A stretch of 64,000 nt of DNA from Blastocladiella emersonii ATCC 22665 (GCA_025594325.1 JANHCV010000005.1:1019501-1083500); one strand, 5' to 3'; positions 41,735 through 54,738 are shown, numbered from the stretch's first letter. Made by a program: numbers and translations. Notes: a model not told the origin generated them from the letters alone.

Positions 41735-44205
41735 ACCCGACGGCGATGACTTGCCGTTGATACACCAGACAGACGTGCGTCTCGAGCGGCATGACGAGGC
41801 TGCCGTAAGGATGGATGAATTCCCCCGCCGTTTACGATCGCATCATGTCGCGGATCCTCTCCGACTTCCGCGGAGGCTACTGCGAGTCATATTTGGACGA
41901 CTTGCTCTCGTACGGTCCGGACTTCGTTTGCGACGAGACGCTCGACGAGCACCGAGTTCGCCAGTCCGTCGCCGACCACATTGACGGCCTTGACCAGGTT
42001 CTCGGCGCGATCGAGGGCGCCGGGCTCACGTTCGCCGTCGAGAAGACGATCCTCGGCTCCGAGTCGGTCCCGATCCTCGGCACCATCGTCGACTACTACG
42101 GCCACCGCCCCGATCTGAAACTCGTGTCCAAGATTGACCAGTGGGAGCTTCCCAAGGCGCTGTCTAACCTGCGCGGCTACCTCGCCCTCGTCGCCCAGGT
42201 GCGCATGTATGTCGCGCACTGCTCGACCATGCTCGAGCCGCTGCTCGCGCTCACGCGCGGCAAGAGCAACGCACCGGGCACGTCGCCGGTAGAGTGGAAC
42301 GACGCGGCGCGCGCCGCGAGCGCGTGGTCCAAGGCGTGGATCAAACAGATTACGGCACTCCAGGCGGTCGATCTCGACCATGGCGCTGAGCTCGTGCTAT
42401 ACACGGACGCCTCGGACGTCGGCGCCGGCGCGGCGCTCATGCGCGTGGACGCGGACGGCTGGGGGCACCCGGTGCGCTTCGAGTCGGCGGTCCTCAACTC
42501 GGCACAGCGCAACTCCAGTTCCCGAAACGCAAACTGCTGGGCCTGCTCACGGCGCTGCACAAACTCCGGCCGTACCTCGATACCCGCCGGTTCCGCGTGC
42601 GCATCAACTCGTCCGGCATCGCGCAGATCATCAACAACGGCTCCGACACTGTCGACGCGGCCATGAACCGGTGGGCGCTCGCCACTCGTGACTACGACAT
42701 GGTCGTCGAGCACGTCTCGCGCTACAAGAACAAGCTCGCCGACGCGCTGTCGCGCATAGAGTCGGCGCTCGACGACAAGAAGACGGCCGTCGAGGCCCCG
42801 GGTTCGATGCCGCAGAGGAAAAGAACCTCGACCGCGTCACCTTGGCTGAGACGGGCGTCACGCAGGGCGTCGCTGCGGCGATCGGTACTCCGTCACCCAC
42901 CGTCGCCTTCGCTATCGGCCCACTCACGCATCAACACGCGTCAAACCTCGAGTACCTGACCACGGGCGCCATGTCGCCCACGCTGCCCATGCACACGGCC
43001 GCCGAGTTCCTCGCCAAGGTCGGCGGCTACGTCGCGTGCGGGCGCCTGTATCGCATCGGCGAACCAGGCAAGCCGCCCCGTCTCGTCGTCGATCCCGCCA
43101 CGCAGTAGCGCATTCTAGCGGCGCTCCACGACGACATGGGCCACCGCGGCGAGGTCGGCACTCTCGGGCTCGCCACGCATCGCTACTACTGGCGCAACAT
43201 GGCGCACTCGATCCGCAAGTACCTGCAGTCGTGCGACTTGTGCCAACGCTGGTCTGCTCGTCGCTTCGTCGACCCGCTCGGCGGTCGCGCGGTTTCCGCT
43301 GGCCCGTTCGACCAGATCGTCATCGACCACGTGCAGTTGGCCTCGAGCAAGGCGTCGACGCAGGTCATCGTCGCGCGCTGCCTCTTCTCGGGCTACGTCA
43401 AGGCCCGCCACGTGCCAACCACCGGGGCGAGTCACGTCATCGACTTCCTCCACTCGCTGTTCCTCACGCACGGCGTTCCACGACGCATCCTCTCGGCTAA
43501 CGGCCACTGCGGCGCGGCCGCTGTCGTCGAGTGGGCCGGCGTACACGGGTGTCGGGTGACGCACACGATCGCTCCAACCCGGGCGCCAACGGCGTTGTCG
43601 AACGCGGGCACCAGTTCCTGATCCACGCGCTCGGCAAGCTGGCCACCCGCGACCCGGCCAACTGGGCTGCACACCTGCTGCCCGCGGTCGTCTTCGCTGA
43701 CCGCTGCATGGTCCGCGCCGCGACGGGCCTCTCGCTGTTCCAGCTCGTCCACGGGCGCGACCCGCGGCTCCCGCTCGACAACTTGCTCCCCGACTGTGCC
43801 GAGATTGACTTTGACGCGCCCGCTGCGAGCCTCGAGCGCCGCCTCGATGAGATCCGCGAGCATCGGTTCCGCGTCGCCGCAGCCGTGTACGACACCGCCG
43901 AGGCGCGCGCGCAGACTGCGAGGCGCAGCTCGTGCACGTCAACCGGCCCGAACCACGTCGCGTCGGCGACCTCGTCCTCGCCCTCGACATCAAGGTCGAC
44001 GGCTCGCTCTCGGACAAGGAAAAGGCCGCGCGCACCGGCCCGTACATCATTATCGACCAGGCCGCGAGCAAGCACGGCGAGCCGCTGACGACATACTCGG
44101 TGCTCAACGTGACGACGCTCGCCCAGGGCGGCGCCTGGGCCGGCAAGGCCAAAGGGCTGCGAGTGTTGTGCATGAAGCGCAGCTCCCACAGGGCGCCAAC
44201 GCCCA
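41735..44205 (+). mobile_element. Ty3/gypsy retrotransposon relic (RT end, RNase H, integrase) in the palindrome spacer
   Basis: The order RT - RNase H - integrase marks Ty3/gypsy. The RT fingers/palm end has NSPAVYDRIMSRIL and the catalytic YLDD at 41890-41901. RNase H has YTDASDVGAG from 42400. The integrase zinc finger has an H-x-H type start and CDLC near 43,230. The core has its first Asp in DQIVIDHV, an Ala in place of the second catalytic Asp (SANG, 43493-43504) and a Glu in NGVVERGHQF. Lesions are many: stops at about 41,806 (TAA) and 43106-43108 (TAG), and frame changes near 42,510, 42,800, 43,580 and 43,915. Gag, protease, the first part of RT and both LTRs are missing. RT-like sequence seems to begin inside the arm, at about 41,735. 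The element is dead. It occupies nearly the whole spacer. Confidence 0.9.
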
Positions 44206-44207
44206 GT

Positions 44208-44663
44208 TCAACCGCGTCCTTCATTGCACTGCGCTCTCGGCATGCATGAGCCAATATGTAATATCTCCATTTGTGCAGTCGACTCGCCCGCTGCTTGGTT
44301 GCCCTCTCCTAAAATGAACGAACACGTGTAATGCGTGTCCTTGACCCCAGATTTCGGCCGGGTCGCGGCCATGGTGTGGCCAAGTACGTTTAAGCATTGA
44401 TTCCGCACTGGCAGCCAGCCCGCCCATACCTCGGGGATCATCGACAACTTTGCATCAAGAGCGGCGACACCGGCTGATGCAACAAGCACATCAGCACGGA
44501 CTGCGCGCTGATCAAAACAGGCCATTAGGTTCTCATCGACCGTGTCGAAACCTTTGCTGCAGTTCGAGTCAAGTAGTTTGGGAACAAGTTCGAGACTCAC
44601 GAGGGACATCGGACAAGATGGATTTGAAACTCGTTCTGGAGCGGCAGCCGCACCGAGCACCAA
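44208..44663 (-). pseudogene. Unidentified ORF next to the right arm end
   Basis: A 151-codon minus-strand frame reads partly like a globular protein (GFDTVDENLMACFDQRAVRA, DVLVASAGVAALDAKLSMIP, EVWAGWL). A second frame at 44427-44221 continues in similar style (RTWPHHGRDPAEIWGQ, HVFVHFRRG), which suggests one frameshift near 44,400. It could be a piece of another retroelement polyprotein or of a host gene; I recognise no family. It sits where the arm sequence stops, facing away from the right arm. Confidence 0.35.
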
Positions 44664-44723
44664 GTCGGCCGCTCGGGACGCACGTCTGTCTGGTGTATCA
44701 ACGGCAAGTCATCGCCGTCGGGT

Positions 44724-45164
44724 CGATTCTATTCGGGTCGACCATGAGAGAGGGTCGGCCTGGCTCGAGGCCCCGCCCGCTAGCTTCGTTCAAGCGGGTG
44801 AAGTGCAGTGCGGTTCGGCCGACCGACTGAGAAGCACTTGGAAGCGTGAGGGCCATAATGCAGCAAGTCAAGTTCATCGCGTGATTACATGGTCGTTGCA
44901 TCGACTCGTTCATCAGATATCATGGCGAGTGGCGGTGAGCCGTGAGAGGAACGGCCAAGGAAGCCAACGACGACGGTCGCTTCCCGGCGCGAACGAAACT
45001 GTCTCCGCCGCGCCACTTGGTCGCCACATGATATCGCGACGCGTCCACCGATTCTCCAATACGTGAGAGGATGAAAAATGCTTTTGATTGATTGGTCGAA
45101 CATCGTATGAGCCGGTTTCGCTCCTCGCGATGCACGTCAAGGGTATAGTTATGCGTCGAGGCCG
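44724..45164. other. 3' flank of inner glutamine-rich gene (right arm)
   Basis: Exact mirror of 41,294-41,734; no gene. Confidence 0.5.
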
Positions 45165-46199
45165 CTACGCGCGCTTGTTGCCGCGAGTCGGCGACTGCGG
45201 GCGGCGCTGGTCCTGCTGCTTCTGGGCCTGCTGCTGGGGCGTCTGAAGCTGCTGCGCCTGCTTCAGCTGCGGCGATTGAGCGCGGGTCTGCTGCTGCTGA
45301 GGAGCGGCCTGCTTGAGCTGGGCCGACTGCGCGCGAGGAGCGGCGGCCTGCTGCTTGAGCTGCTGCTGCTGCGCCTGCTGCGCCTGCTGCGCCTGCTGCG
45401 CCTTGGGCGCGGGCAGCTGCGACTGGAGCCACTGCGGCGCGGCGGCCGAGTCAAAGAGCCACGAGCCCGAGAAGAAGGCGTCGTCGGCCGACGCGTTCTT
45501 GGCGCGGACAGCGCCAACGGGGATCACGGCAGCGGCGTTGCGCGGGAGCTGGGCCTGCTGCTGCGGCTGTGCGCGGGCGGCCTGCTGCTGCTTCGCGGGC
45601 GTGGCGGCGGCAGCGGGAGCGGGAGCGGGAGCGGCCTGCTTGAGCTGCTGCTTCTGCTGCTGAGGCGACTGGGCGCGAACAGCAACGGTGGGTTGAGCGG
45701 CGCGGGCCTGCTGCTGTTTCGGAAGCTGTGGCGCCATCCACTGCGGAATGCGGGCCTCGTCAAACATCCACGCGCCCGAGAGGAACGCGTCGTCGGGATG
45801 CTCGCGGACGGGCGTGGCGCGGTACACCTGCGCGGCGGCGGCCGCGGACTGGGTACGGGCCTGCTGTTGCTTCTGGGGAGCGGCGGCGACCAAGGCCTGC
45901 TGCTGCTGCTGCTTGAGCTGGGGCGACTGAGCGCGAGCCTGCTGCTGCTGAACGGCGGCCTGCTTGGGCTGAGCCGACTGCGCGCGGGCCTGCTGCGGGG
46001 CCTGCTTCTGCTGCTGCTGAGCGGCGGCAGGAGCAGCCTGCTTGAGCTGCGGCGACTGGGCACGGGCCTGCTGCTGCTGCTGCTTCGCGGCGGGCGCGTT
46101 GTTGTTGTTGTTCGCGGTGGCGGACTTGGCGTTGGCGGCCTGGGCCTGGTGCTGATGCACGGCCTGGCGCTGGGCAGAGTGGAGCTGAGTGCGACCCAT
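45165..46199 (-). CDS. Glutamine-rich prion-like protein, inner right copy (copy 3)
   Basis: Protein-identical to copy 2 (344 residues, two DDAF...PQW motifs, four AQQ units). The only difference in the gene region is one base in the leader (46217, against 40241). The start is the ATG at 46199-46197, with the TATA box 95 bp upstream. Copies 2 and 3 are the innermost genes of the arms, their 3' ends about 3.9 kb apart across the spacer. A long plus-strand Leu/Arg/Gly-rich frame over this gene is the antisense of CAG codons and is not a gene. Confidence 0.82.
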   Translation of the reverse strand: MGRTQLHSAQRQAVHQHQAQAANAKSATANNNNNAPAAKQQQQQARAQSPQLKQAAPAAAQQQQKQAPQQARAQSAQPKQAAVQQQQARAQSPQLKQQQQQALVAAAPQKQQQARTQSAAAAAQVYRATPVREHPDDAFLSGAWMFDEARIPQWMAPQLPKQQQARAAQPTVAVRAQSPQQQKQQLKQAAPAPAPAAAATPAKQQQAARAQPQQQAQLPRNAAAVIPVGAVRAKNASADDAFFSGSWLFDSAAAPQWLQSQLPAPKAQQAQQAQQAQQQQLKQQAAAPRAQSAQLKQAAPQQQQTRAQSPQLKQAQQLQTPQQQAQKQQDQRRPQSPTRGNKRA

Positions 46200-46287
46200 T
46201 CTTCGATAGTAGGTTGTTTTGTCGGATACGTGAGCAAGGTATGCAAGCGTGTTGAGCTAGAGGTGGGGAGAGCGGGGAACGGCCCGG

Positions 46288-46294
46288 ATTTATA
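46288..46294 (-). promoter_or_regulatory. TATA box of inner glutamine-rich gene (right)
   Basis: Mirror of 40164-40170 (TATAAAT on the minus strand). Confidence 0.75.
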
Positions 46295-46987
46295 CGATCG
46301 GAGGCGGCACACGCATGCGCATGCGCATGCGTCCAACGAGCGGGTGCATGAGGGCGAGAGATACAAGACCGATTGACTGACTGACTGGAACTGGAGCAGT
46401 GCGAGACATGCGAGACACGAGGATGATGAGCAGTGCGGACCGCGACCACTCAGCGTTCGCCGCGGTCACGCCGTGGCGCAGCGCGTCACGCGTCGCACGC
46501 TTCGGGCATCTCAAGTCTTAAATTCAGCGACGAGCACAACATTATTGAAGAAAAAAATCAACGATCTCTTGCGTCTTACGACGAGTTACCTATCATTTTG
46601 CTTGTTCGCGGCGTCAGCTTGTTCATCCGCTGACGAGGAGCGCGGGCGTAGCACCTGTGCCTGTTGAATTTATGACAAGTGATGGCGAAAAATCAATCTG
46701 GAAGCTCGTCGTTGGGCGTTGGCTCAGAGCCCACCACTGATGAGAAAAATGCAAGGACGCGCGGGTCGCAGCGTGGAGCATGAGCAGCGCAATGCTCCAA
46801 CTCCGACTGAGCGGGAAAGGCATGGAATCGGCGACCAAGCTTGCGAGTACGCCCAGGCAAAAATACGAGAGGAAGCAATGAGACTAGCGAAAGCGGACTC
46901 GATTTGATCGTTGAGCGAGCGCTTCGGAAGCCATAGAAAGTAGCAGGCGAACTCTCGGTGGTGTGCCGAGTCGCGGCAATCCATAGT
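46295..46987. other. Upstream region of inner glutamine-rich gene (right)
   Basis: Mirror of 39,471-40,163, including the GCATGC-rich run at 46312-46330; no gene. Confidence 0.5.
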
Positions 46988-48099
46988 CAAGGGCCAAATC
47001 GGAAGCGTGGAGTGGTCTCGGCGATGGACGACGATGGTTCAGCTTGGACTGCTGCTGCTGCTGCCTTTTGCTGGATGACCCGCGGCCCGAGTCACCATGG
47101 CCATGGCCGTGGCCGCGCGCTGGATCCCGATCAGCGAGCGGGTCCTTGCCCGAGTGTCAAACGAGCTCCATAATGTGCGAGAGCTGGCCCGCGCCCGATC
47201 CTGCTGCCCTTAACCGCGCGCGTACTGGTTCTCGGGTCGTCGTGTGCCGCCGTGGAGCGCCAGTCGCTGGAATCGAGGGACACGCTGAGGATTTGGTGAC
47301 AGTCAGGAGCAGCAGCGAGTTCTGAGTAATCATTGGTGGCGACGATTCCGTGGCGACGCAAATGAACACGTACCATTCATGCAGGGCAATGATGTACGCC
47401 GCCCGCCGTCTTGGATCCGCGCTGCAAGGTTGGTCGAGAGCGTCATGCTGTACGTTGAACGTGAGCGTGTCACCAACTTGTGGCAAAGTCGAGGTCGCCC
47501 AGGAGGAGAGCGAGATCCTTGATCTTGCCTCGACGAGCCGCGACGCGCCGCTGAGCCCAGCTTGGAGTGGAGTGAGTTGCAGTCAAAGCAGCTGGCCTTG
47601 CTCGCAGCCGCAGAAAGAAGCGCGCCGGCCAATCGTCGCGTGTCGCGCCCTCGTGTCGTCGAATCTCACAAGACTCGGGCGAATCTTCAGTATCCGTGGC
47701 AAGTAATCGAGCGAGAGTGAACGGCTTCTCGCGTACCCACCCACCGTAGTGTCGCCCGCCACCTGAGTCTTGGTCGCCGTGCTGCGCGGCAAGCTAGCTT
47801 GCTGGCAAGAAGTGAAGTGGAACCAGATCGACGTGGAGGGAGAAGAAGAGCTTGACGCGCGCGTCGCCATTCTTGTTAATCACAGCGTCGATACAATGCT
47901 CGAGAAACGGATGATCATCGTTGGACTGCTGACCACCGTTTCAGCCCAAAGCACGGTGGACTGGGCACCAGCTCTACTAGTGCAGCGCAGCGAGCAAGCA
48001 AGGCGTGAGTGGTCATCAGCTGATGAATGGGTGGGGTTGCCGCAACCGACCAGGAAAACACGTCCCATGCTGGACGACGACCTGCCCGACCACTGCCAG

Positions 48100-48135
<36 letters not shown>

Positions 48136-51100
48136 GACGATTTGGACTCGAACGTGCGCGCGTGTATCTCGGGGATGAGAGTCGTCGGTTCGTGTCGCGC
48201 GCTCCGGGCTCGATCATGTCACGGGTAATCAGCCATAGTCGATGCCCTCCACGGCCATGGTCACAGCGCGAGGCCACGAACACGCGCTGGTTGGTTGGGC
48301 GATGACGCGAATGCGAAGCGTTGAGGTTACCAAAGCAGCAGATGGGCGACGACGAGGAAGATGATCCAGACACGCTTGACGCTTGAGGAAGAGGTGGAGC
48401 GACGGTGGCGATACGATCGATCGACAGCTCCTGTTGAACGTGCAGTGCCTACTTGGAGGAACGAAGTTCGCGCGTCAGCCCGCGGTATGCGCAAGCGCTG
48501 CGCGCAAAGGGAACGGAGCGCGAGCGTACCGTCATGGAAACGAGTCGTTGTCGCCGTGAAGCACCGCTGGTCGTGGCGGCGGCAGCGGTGAGGATGGAGG
48601 CGAGTTCGGGCGCGGAGAAACAAGTCAAAGACGGTCGAGTCGGCTAGCTACACGGCAGATGCAGTCGCGCGGCTCGGTCAGTACGAGCCGTCGTGCGGAT
48701 AGTCTCGTCTCGGCCATGCGTACCGATATCATCATCGAGTTGCTGTGTAATCCGCCCGCGGCCGCGATTCTTCTTGAGCTTGACCTCGTCCCGGTCAGCG
48801 CGTTGATGACTCGGAGCGGTGGTGGGGATGCAGCCGAGGCCGTCCGTGTACGAGGCGAGCAGCTGGCCGCGAGCGAGCGAGCAAAGACGCGGTAGATTGT
48901 CGTTACGCGGCACGGCGCGCGTGCAAACACGAGCCGGATCAATGCGAGCGAGGAGAAGTAGCGCGGCTTCCATCTACCAGTCGCAGAAAGCACATGTCAG
49001 CGATCACGGACTCGCGCACGGGCGTGGTGGAAGGAAAAAAGAGAGCGACACGTTCCAGGTTCGCTGCTTGTGGGATGCTGAGTGTTGGTCGACTCGTTGA
49101 TGCCGTAGATCGTCGTCTGGTGGATCGTGATGAGCTCGCAGTTGATTCCGTTTGTATTCGTCTTGATCGTCCAGTGCTGGGCCACCGCCGCTGCTGCACG
49201 AAGCCGAGGATGCCGACAATTACCGAGTTGTAGCCCATGAGCTTGCGGCCGACATGCGCGCCCGAGTGCATGCCGTACCGTGTGGTTGGGGTGGTCGTAG
49301 CTGCTGCTGTCGCGCTCCGACGGACCTCGTCCGTGTTCCGCTCAAGGGATCTCAGTCATCTAGCATCGAGCGACGCGTCATTTTCCCGTGACAACGCGGC
49401 GGCAGGAGGTCGGTAGCGTACCTTCGGAGTGGTAGCACCACCGCCCACTGGCGCAGCGGCGGCGGCGGCGGACGCGAACACGGCAATGTCGGCGGAGCGC
49501 GATGAGGTTGACCTGGATCGACTTGCAGCGCTGGCGTGAGGCGTGATCACGATGTTGCGTGCGTACGCAATGGCCGTCGAACATGACGGCAGCGGAAGCG
49601 TTTGCGAGAGAAAGAGAGTGGTTCGACTGCCGCACGAGTAATTGGTCGAGGCACACACGATGGGTTTCTAGGGCAGTGCGACGAGCGAGCGAGTAGCGTG
49701 AGTGATCGGCCATGTTTGCACGAGTGACAGATCCAGCGCGACACGTCCCAGGTTGACGTTGACCTGCGACCCCGCCGCGTGACGCGTGACGCATGACGCT
49801 CGCCACCGACTTGAGCCGGTCGTTTGCGTCGCGGCGCGGCGCGTCGTGTCGTGGCTGGCCGGAGCTTGGTGGTCGTCGACTGACGGGAAAGACCACCGCG
49901 CGCGCGCGGTGTTGTCGCAGACGCCGTGTCGCAGTTGTTGAGAGCACCGTGTTGAATGAGCTTGGCCGTTAGTGTTGGTCGGGCAGAAGTCGTGGTGCCG
50001 TACTCGCCCTAGCCCTGAGCGACGCGTCAGTCGCTATTCTGTGGATGGCGATGGACTCTTCGCGTACCATACACGCTACCGATTGTCCGACTTGCGCACC
50101 TGGCGCGCGTGGTCTCGGGGATGGACGACGACGATGGTCTGCTTGCACTGCTGCTCCTTCCCAGACGACCCACGGCCCAAGCGAGTCCATGATGGCCACG
50201 ACCGCGACCCTTGGCCATGGTCGCGCGCCGGATCTCGATCAGCGAGCGAGTCCTCAAGCGAGTCCTCGAACGAGCGTGTATGTGATGATCTTCTCCATGA
50301 GCGCGAGCTTCTCAATGAGGGCCCACGCCCGATGCTGCCGCTGCCCTTGAGCGTGCGCGTGCTGGTTCTCGGTCGTGGTGTGCCGTGTCGCCGTGGGGAG
50401 CCAGTGCCTCAATCGCGCGACACAGTGAGGATCTGGAGAGATGCGGCAACAGCTAAATGTGAGTGATCGTCGGTAATACCTTTCGTGGCGGCGACCGACG
50501 CAAAACGACACGTACCATCCATGCTGGGAAATGTACGCCGCCCGCCGTCTTGGACTTGCGCGCTGCACGGTCAGTCGAGAGCGTCATGCCGTACGTTGAA
50601 CGTGAGTGCTGAGTGTCGATTGTTGACTGTTGAGTGTTGAACTTGAGCGTGGCCGACTTGACGCGTTGTCGTAGCGTGTTGTTGTAGTAGTCGAGCGACT
50701 CGGTCCCTCGAACTTGCGCGCACAGCCTCCGCGAGCAGCCGCGCACCGCGACTACACGGTCGGTCGTCAAGAGTGAGCGATGAGGGCATGACGACCACGA
50801 AGAGGCCATGGACACGTACCGCCGCCACCGCCATGCTTGAAGGAAATGCCTGGAGGAAACGACCTTGCTGCGAGAACTGGGCGAGAAACACGAGGAGCGG
50901 TTGATGGTCGCGGAACAGCCGGCCGACGCCGCGGCCAGCACGCCCAAGTGCGAGCTTGATGTCGTTGCTGCTACGCGGAAGCCGCCGACCCAGGTCAGTG
51001 TTGAGCCGAGTGGCGGATCTTTTGTGAACACGCGCGCACCGTCACCAAACTGCTGCTGCCGTACCGGGATCTACGCGATCCGCGTCGAGCTTGACCTGCA

Positions 51101-54100
51101 TCTTGGCACCCGGATCGCCTCGGCGAGCGCGTGTTCGCGTCGTCGTCGCCATCGAGCGACATGGCTGGCCGGACTCGAGAGCCGGACGTGCAAACGGTCC
51201 GTCGAGAACTTGAGGCCGTAACGCGAAACAAACTGGACAGCTGGATGACGAGCGCAAAGCGACGCGTTTTCGATGAGAGCGCCTCGAGGGAGAACAGGAC
51301 ACGTACCGTTCCGACTCGAGGAGGTGGAGCCGCCGAAAGGCTTCTTGATGTTGTTGTAGGAGGTCTGTAACGATGCGCATCACGTCAGCAGACGCCAGAA
51401 AGCGTGCCTTTGGCGTACCGGAGGTAGCAAAGGCGCCGCCGAACGTGTGCGAGCTTGGGCAGGACGAGATTGGTCGGTCAATTGGTCGACTGAGCTACAC
51501 AGATGCGGTCGCGTGCTAGCGCGAGTCGTGTGGCGGTCTCGACCACGCCACGCGTACCGGAACCGAGCTGCTTGCTACTGGAGACGCGGCCCACGTCGAG
51601 GTCGACCTTGTCGGCAAGGAGGAGATCATTCGGCGGGCGGGCGAGCGTGAGGTAGTCGTTGTTGTCGAGACACGCACAGGGGCTGCGGAAACCATGGAGC
51701 AGGAACACCGCCGCCCGAGGCCGTGTACATGGCGAGCTGAATGTCTACTAGGACCGAGCGACGCGTCATTTCCCGTGACGCGGTAGTCGATCCGTAGCAT
51801 ACCTTTGTTGTATTACCGCTACCGCCGCCAGACCCGGATGGGCCGTGCTGCTGCAACAGCGGCGCGACGTTGCCCTGGATCGACGTGGAGGAGTGCTGGC
51901 CGGGGCAGGATCACGACGCGAACGCACGCGATGGCCATGGCCGAGACGACGGCCAATCAAACATCGAGAATGGTCGGGTTGTTGATACAATGCGGTCGAG
52001 ACACACGGTGGGTTTCTAGAGCAGCGCGGTGATCGAGCGAGCGAGTAGCGTGAGCGATCGTCCGTGTCCGCGCGAGAGAGGGATCCAGCGCGATGACACG
52101 TCCCAGGTTGACGACGGCCTGCGCCGCCCGCCGCCCGACGCCCGCCGCCACCCCCGACTCGGCCTGGATCACGTCGCGCCATGGCCAGAGTCGCTTGACG
52201 GCCTGGCCGGCTTGCCCACTGCGCGTCAGCGTGATCTCGGAGTTGATGGTGGCCAGCTTGAGCTGCTGCTGCTTGCCGTGCGGTCCGCGGCCCGAGCCAC
52301 GATGGCCATGACCATGGCCATGGTCGCGCCCTGCTGGATCTGGACCAGCGAGTTCTTGAGCGCGATCGAACTCGCCCGCACCGATGCTGCCGCCCTTGAG
52401 CGCGCGCGCGTCCTGGCTCTTGGTCGTCGAGTGTCCCCGAGTGTCGCCCATGGAGGTAGCTGCAGATGGATCGAGAGATACGACGAGGTTACGGTGAGGA
52501 AGTAGACGAGCTACACCCACGAGCAAAATGTGAGTGATCGGTCATTCAGCAGTGTTGTGACGTACTGTGGCGACCAAGCGACAAGGTGAACGACACGTCC
52601 CATGCCAGGTGATGGATGTCGCCGTCTCGAGTGCTCGCTCTGGCAGGGTCGAGCGGCATGCTGTACGAGTCGAGCGAGGAAAGAAGAAGCCCGATGGCCG
52701 GTCGATTGAGCTACACGGATGCAGTCAGTCGCGCGAGTCAGTACACGCCGTGCGATACTTTTGGCCACGCGTACCGAGCTGCTGTTGATTCCTGGTACTC
52801 GTCGAGCCTTGACCTTCTCGTTCGGCGTGTAGGTTACTCGGAGATGGGAACGGCGAGGCTGTGTACGAGGCACGCTGGTCGCGAGCGGTCAACGCGCGAT
52901 ACTCTGCGGAGACCTCGCGTCAGGGCGGCAATGCGCGCGTTCGACCAGATCGGGCCGAGCAATGAACCGTAGCATGTGTCAGTGACCGGGAACGAATGTC
53001 AGCGGTTACGGTTTTGGGCGAGGGCTTGATCGGAGGAGGAAGGCGCGGCGTACCAGGTTCGCCGCCGTTCGGAAGCCCAGTGTCGAGCGGCTCGTCGCTG
53101 CCGTGGATCGTGCACTCCCTACACCCGAGCGATGCGTCATTTCCCGCGACGCGGTCACCGATCTGCAGCGTGACCCCGTAGTAGTGCCACCGCCCACCCG
53201 TCCGTGCGGCGGCGGCGAGCCCGGCCACGGCAACGAGTGATTGAACTGGATCGACGCTGGTAAGAGAGTAACGCGAGGCGGGCGCTGGCGATGGTCATAA
53301 CGTGCCCGCAAAGGTCCGAGAGCTGTCCAGCTGTTGAAAGTACTCGGGCGAAGCACGCAGCGGGTTTCTAGAGCGCAGAGCAGCGATGAGTGATGATCCG
53401 TGTGCGCGGGTGAGGGATCCAGAGCAATGACACGTCCCAGGTCGACGATAGCCTGCGCCCTCGCCGCTCGCCGCTCGCCGCTCGCCGCTCGCCGCCGACT
53501 GAAGGTGGCTCGCGTCGCGACTCGGCCGGACATGCTTGACAGACAGGGCCACGGTGCGAGTGTCGCTGGCTCGATTCCGAGTCCTGCACGCTGCCCCACT
53601 GCTGCTGCTCGCTGGCGGTCGTCGAAGGAGCGAGGCCCAGCGGCGCCTCTTGTGGCGGTAGTCGTGGCGTTGACCTCGCCCTAGATTCGAGCGAGGCGTC
53701 ATGAGTCTGCGGATTGCGACGGAATCCCCGCGTACCGCACCTTAGCCGCCAGCCACTCGCGCTCGGATTGTACCCAGCGCGTGAGCTCGACATAGGAGAC
53801 GGTGACAGCCAGCTTGAGCTGCCCACGGTCGCTCGTCAATCGGCCCGTGGCTAGCGACCCGAGGCACGGCCATGGTCGCGCCCTCGACCTCGATCTCGAT
53901 CAGCAGCGAGTCCTCGAGCGAGCGCCGACCTTCTCGTGCGCAATCTGGCCCGCGCAGATCCCGACCTTGAGCGCGTGCGTACGGTTACTCGTTCACCGTG
54001 TGTTGCCGCGGAGGAGCGCCAGCTGTTGGATTGGGAGACACGACAACGGTCTGGTGAAAGGAAGCATCAAGATGTGAGTGATCATCAGTCATGTTCCGCG

Positions 54101-54738
54101 GCGAGCGACGAAACGACACGTCCCATTCCAGGCAATGCACGCCGCTATCTTGCACCCGTGCCGCAGGCTCGAGCTGGATACCGTACGCCGACCGTGAGCA
54201 CGGTCGCCTTGACGCATCGTCGCAGCGTAGCCAAACGACTCGGGCCTTGAACTCGCGCGCGCGTAGCCACGCGGCGGCTATATGAAACGGACTGATGGTC
54301 GTGAGTGGGAATGGCAGTCACGACGAGGCCATGGACACGTACCACCGTGCAGTGAGGTCAAGTCGGGAAGCGAGGTTATTGCGAGGAAGAGTACAGGCAG
54401 GAGGTGAGCGGCACATGGTCGCAAGGGAACAGCCGCCATCGGCGCGGCCGAGAGGGAGGGTTTGAAGTCGCTGCTACACGGGAACCGGCGCTCATGTTAG
54501 TGCAAGCCGCGCAATGTGCCTCAAGCGCCCGCGTACCGAACCGCTCGCCGTTGATGCGCGATCCGCGTCGAACTTGACCTGCATCTTGGCGTGGATATCA
54601 CTCGGCGAGCGCGACGCGAGGTCGATGAGTCCAGTTGCAGGCAGTCGCGGGCTCGGCCGGCCATGCCCAGGATCTCCTTGAGGTCGTCGCCGACTAGGCG
54701 GACAGGCGTCGTGTCAGCAGACATCTCGGCGCATGCAC
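46988..54738 (-). pseudogene. Array of decayed copies of an unidentified intron-bearing gene family (right arm)
   Basis: Exact mirror of 31,720-39,470. All lesions, tandem repeats and intron-like blocks are shared with the left arm, so the decay happened before the inverted duplication, or the arms have been homogenised since. Confidence 0.6.

Larger units (their letters stand above)
22218..41781 (+). repeat. Giant inverted repeat, left arm
   Basis: Position x in this arm pairs with 86,458 - x in the right arm for x above about 26,500, and with 86,218 - x for x below about 25,500. The 240-bp difference is a length change inside the glutamine-rich gene. Pairing is exact to 41781/44677 and continues with two mismatches to 41790/44668. 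The arm contains the Ecl1-like gene, two glutamine-rich genes, an aldo/keto reductase and a decayed repeat family. 22,218 is only where the partner meets the window edge; the true outer end is not visible. Outside the outer glutamine-rich gene I found a single base difference (C at 40241 against A-equivalent at 46217). Confidence 0.95.

Noticed and set aside
22218-41781. CRISPR array among the many short repeats
   Set aside because: The repeats are microsatellites or gene-derived blocks of variable spacing in a eukaryotic genome; no regular repeat-spacer pattern.
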